Part shown: positions 25,975 to 36,682 of the stretch, one piece after another
How the letters are laid out: each line of letters begins with the position of its first letter
Numbering within the stretch: position 1 is the first letter of the stretch
Origin: Impatiens glandulifera
Taxonomy: Eukaryota > Streptophyta > Magnoliopsida > Ericales > Balsaminaceae
Length of the DNA stretch: 64,000 nucleotides
NCBI RefSeq assembly: GCF_907164915.1
Contig: NC_061862.1
Location: forward strand, 92,583,995-92,647,994
Reading direction: 5' to 3'
Translations under genes and position numbers: made by a program
Notes under the pieces: model-generated
What the model was told of the DNA's origin: nothing
The model's input: the letters and a program-made list of their open reading frames with translations, nothing else
Databases searched by the model: none

Positions 25975-26979
25975 CTATGAATACTCCTTTATTATATAAA
26001 AAAAGTGAAAGTGACAATGAAGAAAATTGTAGAAGAGAATTATTTACGGAACGATCTCTTTAAAGAAAATTGTAGAAGAGAATTAGTGACGGAACGATGT
26101 CTTTAGAAAAAATAAAAAATAAATGTGAATAGTAAAAATAGAAAAAAAAATTATATTTTGCACGTCATTTCCTCTGCCATTTCTGTCGTATTATTTCTCA
26201 AAAAAATAACTAATTAAATATAAACATTTTGAATTAAATTCGATTACAAAAATAACATTATCAAAATTAAGTGTCCAAGAAAAACAAATATTTATAATCT
26301 ATTTCAAACAAATAATTTATTGTCTTTGTTATCAAAGTTCCATTACTTTCTACTATAGTTAGGTTTTGATATTTGATTGTCGCGATTAAGTTTTAAATGT
26401 TTAATTGAGTTGTAATTCAGAAAATTTATAATAAATTATGTTATAACTAGATATGTACTTTTTTATTTTTTATAATTTGATTGCAAGCAACTTTCGCAAT
26501 TAAATGTATCAATTAAACATGTTTTATGTTAAAAAAAATATAATTTAATTTGGATTAGAATTCATTATAGTGTGTGTGTGGTAGGATGTTAATTCACATA
26601 GACTTATGTGGAGAATAATATATGATGTAAATTGTTTTTCTTTTATTTAAAGTAACATTTTTAATATGATAGTAAAATTAACATTTTACCGTACGAAATA
26701 TGTCTTGTAGTGTTTTGAACTTCTATATTTTGTAAATATTATTGTGGTTTAAATTACTAAGATAAAAAATCATAATAATATTTTTTTCCAATATTGGATT
26801 AATTATTATCGTTCTTTTGTTACTTTTTTGGTTTACTGTTTGTTTGTGAATTTTTTGTTTACCTGATTTTTTAAAATAGATTCTATTATTTGTCAAAAAA
26901 AAATTTATCTTACTATTATTGTTTTAATAAATAATTATAATTTAATTTATTTAAAAGAAACGTTTTTTTTAATCAACCA
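25975..26979. other. AT-rich intergenic DNA with a 43-bp tandem pair
   Basis: Near 26020-26105 a unit of about 43 bp starting AGAAAATTGTAGAAGAGAAT and containing ACGGAACGAT is present twice in tandem. No gene seen. Confidence 0.5.
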
Positions 26980-27216
26980 TAATTTTATCAATTTTTTTTA
27001 TCAATCACATAATTTAATTCATCAATTAAAAAACTAAAATACTCTTTATTTAAAATAAATAAAATTTATTTTATCATTACATATTAATATATACTTTTTA
27101 AGTCTTTTTACCAAAAATAAATAAATAAAAATACCCACCTCCTCAAAATCACTTCATCACTCAATATTTTTTAAATAAACTAAATCTATTTCTATAAACT
27201 AAAACCGAACTAGCTC
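26980..27216 (-). mobile_element. Degraded MITE of the same family
   Basis: Retains AATACTCTTTATTT, TTTTTAAGTCTTTTTACCAA, CTCAAAATCACTTCATCA and ACCGAACTAGCTC in the same order as the better copies; the ends are eroded. Confidence 0.5.
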
Positions 27217-27612
27217 TAATAAAATATTAAATAAATAAGAAAAAATATTTATTTATTTATTATTAATTTGATTAAATATAATAACTAATTCTTAAATTTT
27301 CTGAAATTATTTTTTTTATTATTATTGTAAATAGTAAATATAATAATTAATTCTTAAGTTTTTTCTTCTATTTTGTTTATTTTATAATTCTAAAAATCAA
27401 ACTTGACTTATTTTCATGCAGAAAAGAATCTTGATATATAAATGTATTTTTTTCAACAAAAGTAACTTTAATAAAAAATAAATTAAAAGCATTTGGGGTC
27501 ATGCATTTAATATATAAATAAATCCAAGGACTAATAATTAATTAGTACATCTCTTACAAAACAAGTATCCATCAAAATTCTTCGAGAAACCGTGTCATGT
27601 CCACACAAATCT

Positions 27613-27794
27613 AAGGCCTTGTTTGTTAAGTAATATAATTATCATCCCATCCCATGATCAAATTATTAATTAAAACAATAAAATACCCTTAATTTTTTAC
27701 AAAAATATTTTAAACTAATTTGATAATTTAATCTCAATCAATCAAATAATCAACTTATTTTCATATAGAAAAGAATCCTGATATCAAACAAGCT
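27613..27794. mobile_element. Short MITE-like element upstream of the PP2C gene
   Basis: Begins AGGCCTTGTTTG and ends CAAACAAGCTCCTT, inverted ends of the same general type. It ends about 180 bp upstream of the PP2C start codon, so it lies in the promoter region. Confidence 0.45.
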
Positions 27795-27942
27795 CCTTAA
27801 TCTTTCCTCTGTTCGTCGTCAACGCAACGACTAGTTCAAACCCTTGTTAGCACGCCATATTTCCACCCCAACGACTCTCTTATCTTCTTTCTGAAAACAC
27901 ATTCCATCTCCTTAAAGTCCTAAAATCATCTGATAATTTAGA

Positions 27943-27960
27943 GAGAGAGAGAGAGAGAGA
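27943..27960 (+). repeat. (GA)n tract in the PP2C leader
   Basis: A GA dinucleotide run about 12 bp before the ATG, a common feature of plant 5' leaders and core promoters. Confidence 0.6.
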
Positions 27961-27972
27961 CAGAGTACGAGA

Positions 27973-29388
27973 ATGTTACAGTGTTGTTACAGACCATTAG
28001 AATTTTGTTTCGGAGAAGCCGGTCGTGGAGGCAAAGGAAGTGATGATCTATTATGGCATATGGATTTAAAGCCTCATGCTTTTGGTGATTATTCAATTGC
28101 AGTTGTTCAAGCTAATTCAAATCTTGAAGATCAAGGTCAAGTCTTTACATCTCCTTCAGCTACATACGCCGGCGTTTACGACGGCCATGGTGGACCGGAG
28201 GCTTCTCGATTTATCACCAGCCATATGTTTTCATATCTTCATAGTATGTATATATATATATATATATACCCTTTTCTTAAGAACCCAATTTAATTTTCAA
28301 GAGTTTTATACCATAACATGGATTAATTTTTTGATTTTTTTTCAGAGTTTACATCAGAACAAGGAGGGTTATCAGTAAATGTGATGAAAAAGGCATTTGA
28401 TGCAACAGAGGAAGAGTTTGTAAGAATAGTAGATCAATCATGGAGAAGTAAACCACAAATAGCTTCAGTTGGTTCTTGTTGCCTTGTTGGAGCAATTTCG
28501 AAAGATATGTTATATGTCGCGAATCTAGGCGACTCGAGGGTAGTTCTTGGCCGCAGAATGTCAAATAGTAACAACATAGAGGCTGAGCGGTTATCGAACG
28601 ATCATAATGTCGGTGATGAGGAAGTTAGGAAGGAAGTTGTGGCGCTTCACCCCGATGATTCTCACATCGTGTTGTACACTCACGGTGTTTGGCGTATAAA
28701 AGGGATTATTCAAGTATTTCCACTTGAACTACTATGTTGGGTTATTTGTAATGTTTCATAAATTTTCTTTTATTTGAACATTTTAAGAACAAAAATATTC
28801 AGGTATCAAGATCAATTGGAGATGTGTACTTGAAGAAGCCAGAGTTTAGCAAAGATCCTCATTTCTGGCAAATAGGTTTACCAATTTACTTAAAAAGACC
28901 AGTTCTTTCATCAGATCCTTCAATTCTATCAAGAAAACTTAGCCCACAAGATGCTTTTCTAATATTTGCATCTGATGGTTTATGGGAGCAACTTACTGAT
29001 CAAGAAGCTGTTGAAATTGTCATGAAAAATCCAAGAGCTGTAAGCAACCAGCCAAATTTTATTAGTCCATTAGAAAATCTCATTTTTCCTTATTGGGTTT
29101 CCGTTCATTTTTTGGTAGGGAATTGCAAAACGATTGATTAGAGCTGCAGTTGGAGAGGCAGCAAAGAAGAGAGAAATGAGTTACGGAGAAATGATGAGAA
29201 TTGAGAAAGGTACAAGGCGAAGTTACCACGATGATATAACCGTGATAGTCCTTTATCTCGATCAACAAAGAAGAGAAGACCGGAAAGGTCAATGTGTGAT
29301 CGATTGCACTAACGCACCTGTCGATGTTTACTTACTTAATACAGACGAAGCAGACACTGGTCACCTCCTTAGAACAGTGGTTACTTAA
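27973..29388 (+). CDS. Protein phosphatase 2C, clade D
   Basis: A Mn/Mg-dependent serine/threonine phosphatase. Exons 27973-28243, 28346-28713, 28803-29039 and 29119-29388 join in frame (GT-AG introns) to 381 aa. Metal-binding and catalytic PP2C motifs are present: LEDQ (52-55), YDGHGG (69-74), [18 protein letters not shown] (214-220), FASDGLWE (268-275) and HDDITV (329-334). The short Cys-containing N-terminus, IASVG..CLVG and GVWR(I/V)KGIIQ are typical of plant clade D. In Arabidopsis that clade dephosphorylates plasma-membrane H+-ATPases and is inhibited by SAUR proteins, while PP2C38 acts on the immune kinase BIK1 (family knowledge; which role applies here is unknown). The gene converges on the FRIGIDA-like gene. 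No defect seen. Confidence 0.93.
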
Positions 29389-29710
29389 TTTTGGTTGTTT
29401 AAGAAAGAATTTCAATATACTAGGTTTCACTATTGATATGTTATAGGCTTTTGTTTAGAAATTGCTCAAATTACTCGTTCAACTTATGCGTGTTGATTTT
29501 CAAATAATACCCTTGTTTATTTGTACATTTTTTCGAATTTTGGGAAGATTGGCAAACAAACCAGATAGCTAACCGAACCTATGTTTACAACAGTTTCCAT
29601 CTAAACAAGATCAAATGTTACCCACACACAGTGATCACATACAAAGAAAAAAGAATCTAGCCATAAACTAATATAATAAATCGCATGAAGAGAAAACAGA
29701 GAACAATAAC
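29389..29710. other. 322-bp space between converging genes
   Basis: Holds the 3'UTRs and polyadenylation regions of the plus-strand PP2C gene and the minus-strand FRIGIDA-like gene. Their 3' ends may overlap. Confidence 0.6.
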
Positions 29711-31911
29711 TTACATGTAGGGCTGATGCTGATACGAAGGCTGAATTCCAGCACCACCACCACCACCAGTCGCATAACTGCCGCCATAACCGGGTTGAGT
29801 AGACTGATCATCTTGAGCATAATAATATGCTCTTGCTTCATGAACTTGTTGTTGAGGTTCATGTTGTTGTGTATACACAGGTTGGTTAGGAGGAGTTTGG
29901 TATTCGTAAATGGTCTGTCCAGTATGAGTATATCTCCAATCTGGCATGTTCAAATAAACTGGCCTTTCACTATAAATGGAAACACCACCAACTGAAGGTG
30001 AAGGTCTATTTCGGTTTGGCCTAGATCTCTTCCTGGGTGGGTATTTTCCAGATTCTGGGAACCTCTTTTTCTCAGACTTTGGTTTATCTAGTTGTCGAAC
30101 CCTTACTAGAAGTGGATCAAGAGGGTATTCATCTTCCAGCTTATATTCTTGGATACATTCAATTACAACCTTCAATGCAGCAAGTTCTTTAGCATTTCCA
30201 TCATTCTGCATACAAAATAACCATATTATATAATTTATAACATGTCCCATTTGGAAACACCTGGATGCAAAATAATGGGTTTCTATTCAGATGAGATTAT
30301 GTTTCAAAACTAAACTTAGCCAGACATATTAAGAAATTTATTTGTTGTTACCTCATGTGAATCCGAATCTGGATACAGAAACAGACATTTGGTTTGGTGT
30401 AGGTTATTTGGGTAAAATGGGATTAAGGGTTATAGTCTTATAGATATATAATGAAAATATATATATACTTTTTACGTAAGGGTATTTAGTTGGTTTAATG
30501 GTGTGATTGATAAGTTAGATTGTTGGTTGGATAGCGGGTTATTTGGAACTAATCTCAAATAACCTTTTTCCTTTCTGAAAATCAGGGTTCAAAACTTTTT
30601 CCACAGGAAAATAGTTAGTCTAGAATCATTTTGAAGAGGAAGTTATACCTGATGGCCATTTCTGGCTGAGTGAAGACGATTTCCTTGTGAATTTCTTCTG
30701 AGATCTTTCAGATATACCTTGAGGAGAGGCACGAGAGGAAACTGCACGTCGAGTTGAAACGCATGGATGAAACGTGAAGCGTCGATCTGTTTCCCATTAT
30801 TGATTAAATCTTCAATTAAACCTACACAGATGAAAAAGGAAAAGAAAAGAGGGTAACAGAAAATTCTGGTTTGAAAATCAAACAAGCAAGTTGTTCCTAC
30901 AATCACCCGATATCTAAGAGGGGAAATAGGCCGTTTTGCCAATCAATCAATCAATCAGGCCAGTTGATCATAAAATAACCAACCTGGAATTTTGGCTGTT
31001 AAACCAAGTGAACGGCAGAGCTCAGGTGCTCGCCTATGGTGAGCAATCGCAAGAACGAGCTTGCAGAGCTCTTCTTCGTTAAATTCAGACGCAAGCCTAA
31101 AAGTTGCAATGAGCTGCAAGAATGCCTCAGCTTCTTCCAATGAAATTCCATTGGCAGCATCCAAAATAGGTTTCCATTCATCAGCAATTCTTTTGGCTTG
31201 CAGCTTAATTTGAATTGTCAATAATTGATCATCAGCCCTTGCCAACAAAGTGGCTAGGGCATCCAAGAACATTAGACAACACTCATCATGCATGCCCTTC
31301 GGGGCAGCATCCAGAGAGTCAAGAATCAATTGACATGGTTCAGTTGCTGCTTCAAGTGCAACTGACAGTTCCGAGCAAAGGGAAGGTAAATCGATTCGAT
31401 TCTCCATTGAATAATTAAGAAGACCATTCGCGTCATTCTGCTCGCAAAATTGAATCAGCTCTGGTCGAGGGTTAACCTTAACAGGACCCTCTTCAGCAAT
31501 TTCACTTGTTTTATTCTCTGTATTGCCAATATTTACCTTTATTTCTTTCTTGTCACCATTTTGAGCAATTTCTATATTTTTTGGCTGGTGACTTTCCCTC
31601 GCTTCATTAATAGCGTAAACAGCAGCATCTTTGATTACCTGGATACGGTCTGCCAAATCTTGCTCTTTCGCAAAAATGACAGCTTCTCTTTCTGCTATTA
31701 ATTTCTGAGCATCCAATACTTTTTCTCCAAACTGCATCTTCTTAATTTCCAAGTCTTGAACCTTGTCTTGCATCATTGTCTGGAGGTTGTTATAATATTC
31801 TTCAAGTTCAACCCATTGAACGCTATCCTTTTTGGAATCCTCATGATCTTTCAATTCTTGGAATGCCTTCCCAAGTTGCTCTACCAAAGAAGTAAACTTA
31901 TAAAATTCCAT
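29711..31911 (-). CDS. FRIGIDA-like protein
   Basis: Coding exons 31911-30984, 30821-30649 and 30205-29711 join in phase to 531 aa. Residues about 8-105 are coiled-coil. Residues about 146-400 form the FRIGIDA domain, with landmarks PELIQFCEQND, EPCQLILDSL, AFLQLIATF, ELCRSLGL and NNGKQIDA. A basic RKRSRP stretch looks like a nuclear localisation signal, and the C-terminus is rich in Pro, Gln, Tyr and Gly. FRIGIDA itself is a scaffold that activates FLC-type floral repressors in the nucleus; FRL proteins are related, and the role of this one is inferred only from the family. The start is the ATG at 31911, just inside the exon after acceptor CCCTTGCAG. The upstream exon appears to be non-coding. 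No symbol is given because the exact FRL subgroup is uncertain. Confidence 0.9.
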
Positions 31912-31918
31912 GGCCTGC

Positions 31919-32640
31919 AAGGGAGATTCTATCAGAACTAATGTAGAAATTGTCAGATTTTATCTATCTTACTATTGGAATTGGAACCATAAGAATTAGC
32001 ACTGAATTAAAATTCAAATGTTTGAAAAAGCCATAGAATTGTAATTAAAGACAATATACATTCTTTATAAATGTAATATCATTATACTAACATCAATATC
32101 ACATCAAAAAGAAATGATTTTTTTGACTGAACAAAGAGTAGAATTATCATCATCTATAATGTGTGGTTCTCAAGATGGGATAATTTTTTTAGCAATGGCA
32201 ATACAAACAGAAATTTCCTCATCAACATGCAAACAGAAACACATGTATAAACATGAAATTGAACAGCTTAACCTATACCAGACCTTTCCCTAATCAATTG
32301 GGCAATCTTACCTTTGATATACGAATAATTGAATCTATATTGACGAATCTACACACAAATTCAACTATCTACTGTATATTATTGAGAAGTCTAACAACGA
32401 AGGAAAAAAGAGATGAACCTGAGGGATTTCGGCTCTTTCTAGGTCGTCTTTCTTTAACTACAATCGTTGCAAGCTTTAGAAACCAGTAAACTCCTCGTTT
32501 AAGATCTTGATTATCGATTCAGTCGCATAATTCCTCAAAACTAAGACAAGAGACAAAACCAAGGCTGATAAACTAAAGAGAAATCAAACCAGCAGCGGAC
32601 ATATGTAATGAGAGAAATAACCAGATGCTAGAGAGAGAGA
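31919..32640 (-). other. Leader exon and intron of the FRIGIDA-like gene
   Basis: On minus, a donor at about 32417 (CCTCAG|GTTCAT) and acceptor CCCTTGCAG at 31919 outline a leader intron of about 500 bp. The leader exon runs from about 32640 to 32418. It contains a 5-codon upstream ORF starting at 32528 (ATGCGACTGAATCGATAA) if transcription begins upstream of it. An AG/CT-rich run near 32630 may mark the promoter. Exact transcript ends cannot be seen. Confidence 0.5.
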
Positions 32641-33009
32641 CAAATGTGACCCGATCTTTTAGGATCCACACGATTGTATCCACAATCCCATTGTGTATTT
32701 CCAAAAAAATAATTTAATTTTATAAATATAATATATTAAATTATTATAAATATAATATATATATTTAAAATTAAATAATTTACCTAAAATAAAATTTAAC
32801 TTAAATATTAATTAATAAAATAAAATATACATAAATTTTTATTAGTTATAATTAAGTAATTTTAAAATATAGTTATATAATGGGTTGTGGGTAAGCACAA
32901 TTTAGTAGAGTAACAACAATGATGCACAGGATAATTTTTTTAAAAATTTAAATATTTATAAAAAAATTGTGTTATAATAAGTAAATATGGTTAGATACCT
33001 TTGATTATT
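32641..33009. other. AT-rich intergenic DNA
   Basis: Upstream of the FRIGIDA-like gene; no feature recognised beyond AT-rich composition. Confidence 0.5.
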
Positions 33010-34020
33010 ATTTTTTATTTAACTAAATTATTAAATTTTTTAGAAATTATTTTTAAATGAGTATATACTGAAATAATGTAATTTATAATTGTAATTGTAA
33101 TTTCATTTTTTTAATATTTATGTTATATATTTTATTTTAATATATTTTATTTAATATATAATATTTAAATTAATTAATTATTTAATTTAGTATATTTAAT
33201 TTTAATTATATATATAATATATTTATAAAATTAAATAATTTATAAATTTAAAGAAAGAATTTGTAGTTTGAAAATATGAATAAAAATAATAAAAATATTG
33301 TGGATAAATGATAAATCCCAATTTTTGGACTGAATCAGTATATTACAAAAATAATGGTCACTAAACATTCTTTTATTAATTTAAAATTAAATTATAAACA
33401 GATTTTTAATTAAAATAAATTATATTTAGTTAATTTTTGTAAGGTTGTCTAACCACTCATTAATTATAATCAAAACTTAAATCAAATTTCATATAAATTT
33501 AATATTGTCAATTTTATTTTTGTAATTATTGATTATTATAACTTATAATTTGTTAATACACTATGTCCATAGTTCATACTTTCCACTATAAGGGTAAGAA
33601 GGAGGAAGAAATTAAAATATTTTTTGGGTCCAAAAAAATAAAATATTCTAAATTAATTAATTTTATTTTTACTGTATAACAAATTTTAAAATAAAAGTGG
33701 GGTAAAATTATCAATAAAACTTATGCATTCCAAATAAAATTATAAATTATATTTGACAAATAATTTATCTAAAATAGTTTAAATAACAAAATATTTTATC
33801 TTAGATGATCTTACTAATTATCAGAAGAATAGATTCTAATAATAACAAAATAAATAAAAATAAATTATATTAAAAAACACACACATTTTAATCCAAATAT
33901 ATATGAACTCAAAATCATATTCTTGTTTACTAATATTAATATTGGTTCAATTGTATTTTACAGTGTACACATTTCAAATGAAATATTGTTTGAAAATATA
34001 GTTGTGTAACATAAAATTAT
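33010..34020. repeat. Tandem segmental duplication, copy A
   Basis: Similar in order and orientation to 34880-35965. Shared tracts include AAGGTTGTCTAA.CACTCATT, TTTACTGTATAACA, CAAAATATTTTATCTTA and ACTAATATTAATATTGG. The best-matched part begins near 33380. No ORF is present. Confidence 0.75.
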
Positions 34021-34879
34021 TATTAAATTATATATATATATATATATATATATAATGAACTGAGATACTTGATAAAAAAAAAAGATTTTAAATAAATTTA
34101 TAAATATGTTTTCAAATATTTATATTTAGTTAAAAGTGACAATTGTCTTTCTTTTCTTCTACGATGATATGATTGTAAAAAAAATAATAAAAACGGTGAT
34201 TAATTGAGGTTATATTCAATACTTTCATTTACTTTCTCATTATTTTTATATGTTCATTCATTCATATGTTCAAATTATTCAAATTATCTCTTTAATTTAT
34301 AAATTATTTAATTTTATAATATATAGATATAATAAAAAATAAACCTACTAAATTAAATAATTAAAATAAAAATTAACATGAAAATTATACATTATATAAA
34401 AATTAAAATAAAATACAAATGAAAAAACAATTCATCATAATATATATACTTATGTTAAACATAATTGTATAAAACATTAATAATTTAGTAAAATAAAAAG
34501 AAGAAGCATATTATCTTCAATAATCCTAAATTTGGGTAATGGATCTAACTATTTCTATTCATTATAATACCACAATTTGTTTGAAATAATTTAAAATTTT
34601 AAAATTTTATTCTATAAATTAATATCATATTTGTGCCATGTGCCGCAAAATCTGAGTTAAACACGATATATTATTAAACAGCAATGTATCATGAGTATTC
34701 AAATTCGTCTTATAACTATGATGTGCTAGTCTATGTGGACTTATATAATCTTTTTTTTTTTATATAGTTTTTATCTTTCTTAGAGGGAAGTTAAACTGTA
34801 TTCAAACTTTAATAAGTGTAGTCTAATCCTACCCATTATATAACTATATATTTTACCATTAAGTAGTTATAAATAATAA
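34021..34879. other. AT-rich spacer between duplication copies
   Basis: Includes an (AT)n run at 34027-34054. No gene seen. Confidence 0.5.
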
Positions 34880-35965
34880 AAGTTGATGTAGTATATTTTA
34901 TTTTTTATTTTTATTTAATGTATTTATTTTAATATATATGTAATATATTTTATTCAAATATTTATATAATATATTTTAGTTTGTTGATTAATATTTAAAT
35001 TAAATTTTATTTTCTTTTAATTATTTTATTTTATATTTTAAATATATATTATATTTATAAAATTAAATGATGTGTAAATTTATAGATAGACCTATTTAAT
35101 TTTGGAGAGTGAATTAAGAGGATATTTTTTAATTTTTTTTGAAGCCAAAGGAAAACTTATCATTTTTTATTCATTTCAAATTAAATTATACAGATTTTAA
35201 ATTCAAGTAAATTATATTTAATTATTTGTTTTAAGGTTGTCTAATCACTCATTATAATCAACAACTTAAAACAATTTCATGAGTTTGTTGTCAAATATTG
35301 TTTTTGTAATTACTAATTATTATAATTTGTTAATACAATAACACATCTTTTCAGAATAAATCTTTGTCCTAGAAAAAATAAAAGTATTCTAGTTTAATTA
35401 ATTTTGTGTTTACTGTATAACACACTCTAAAATTAAAGTGGAAGTAAAGTTATCTTTTATTCAAATTCTCAATAAAACTCATTTGTACATTCCAAAGAAA
35501 ATTATGAATTATATTTTACAAATAATTTATATTAAGAATAATTTAAATGACAAAATATTTTATCTTATAGTATCATATTAACTATCCGTGAATAAATTCT
35601 AATCATAAATAAATAAATAAATGTAAATTATATTTTAGAAAACAATTTAATCCAAAATATATAAGAACTTAACTCGAGTAAGTATAGAGTGTAGTAAAAT
35701 CTTGACAAAAATATGTATGAAATGATGTGTCACATTTAATTGGATTGAAAATCTTAAAATTCTCTCTTATTAAATTTTTAATCCACTTAGAATGTGATAC
35801 ATCATTTTCTATATTTTTCTCGCTCTCTATCATTACTCAACTCAATATCATATAATTACTAATATTAATATTGGATCAATCATATTTTACACGATGTACA
35901 CTTAAACCAAAATATTGTCGAGGAATAGTTTGAAAATAAAGTTGTATCTGTCTAACATAAAACAC
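34880..35965. repeat. Tandem segmental duplication, copy B
   Basis: The partner of 33010-34020, offset by about 1.8-1.9 kb. It differs by small indels and by a MITE insertion at about 35671-35841 that copy A lacks. Confidence 0.75.
35671..35841. mobile_element. Foldback MITE, about 170 bp
   Basis: Long imperfect inverted repeats run nearly to the centre: left CGAGTAAGTATAGAGTG with AAATGATGTGTCACATT, right AATGTGATACATCATTTTC with CTCTCTATCATTACTCA. The matching place in copy A (near 33905) runs straight through without it, giving an empty site. Confidence 0.75.
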
Positions 35966-36004
35966 TTATATTTATATATAATTAAAATATTTTAAATATT
36001 ATTT

Positions 36005-36682
36005 TACTTTGTAAATCCGAAAATTCCCGGAAAAAAAAAATCAAGGTTCTAGAAATTTCAACATCATTTTATATGTCATAAATATTTTAGAATAAAACAT
36101 TATTTAAAAGATTTTATGAGAATATTCTGAGCTCTTAAAATTAATTAAAAATAATTATTTTTTTATCAAATTATAAATGATCTTTAGATTTGAAATAATC
36201 AAATTAAAATTCGATTTTCAGAAATATGTATTTAAATTAATTAAATTAAAAGCTAATTTATTTAATAAAGAGTCGACAAATTAATTTTTAAGTTAAAAAT
36301 TAATTAAAAAACATACGTGTATAAACGTATATTTAACCATAGTTTCTTTTGGTTCGTAGTTTGATTCAAATAGGTTCAAAAACAACCCGATTTTGAAATT
36401 TTCCAAATTCAAATTTGGGATTTTTGATTGGGGTTGATTGATTGGTTTTAGCTTCAACATAAAGTTTGTAAATGATCTAGGGATCGTTGTCCAACCAAAA
36501 AATCCAACAACCAGACAATATATGAAATTGTGAAAAAGAAAAGTAGAGATAGTATATTCTCTAATCTTTGGTGTTCTCGGAAGGTTGTCTTTCAAAGTGA
36601 TTTTATCGCTAAATCTTCAGGGTTTCTGAATTGCCCTATTTATACATTCACTATACTTTATTAATGTGTTATGCTTTCAACA
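36005..36682. repeat. Dispersed repeat related to 6000-6350
   Basis: 36005-36350 aligns in order with 6000-6350, ending in CGTAGTTTGATT versus CGTAGTTTAGTG. Further right (36351-36682) the similarity fades. The CCCTATTTATAC near 36634 could be a promoter TATA. It lies directly upstream of the LINE ORF1 relic. Confidence 0.5.

Noticed and set aside
30955..31920. Single-exon 321-aa form of the FRIGIDA-like protein
   Set aside because: The apparent start is TTG from the acceptor site, and the last residues are intron sequence. Splicing at 30984 restores the family sequence.
32253..32489. Plus-strand 78-codon ORF
   Set aside because: Antisense to the leader exon and intron of the FRIGIDA-like gene, with no family signature.
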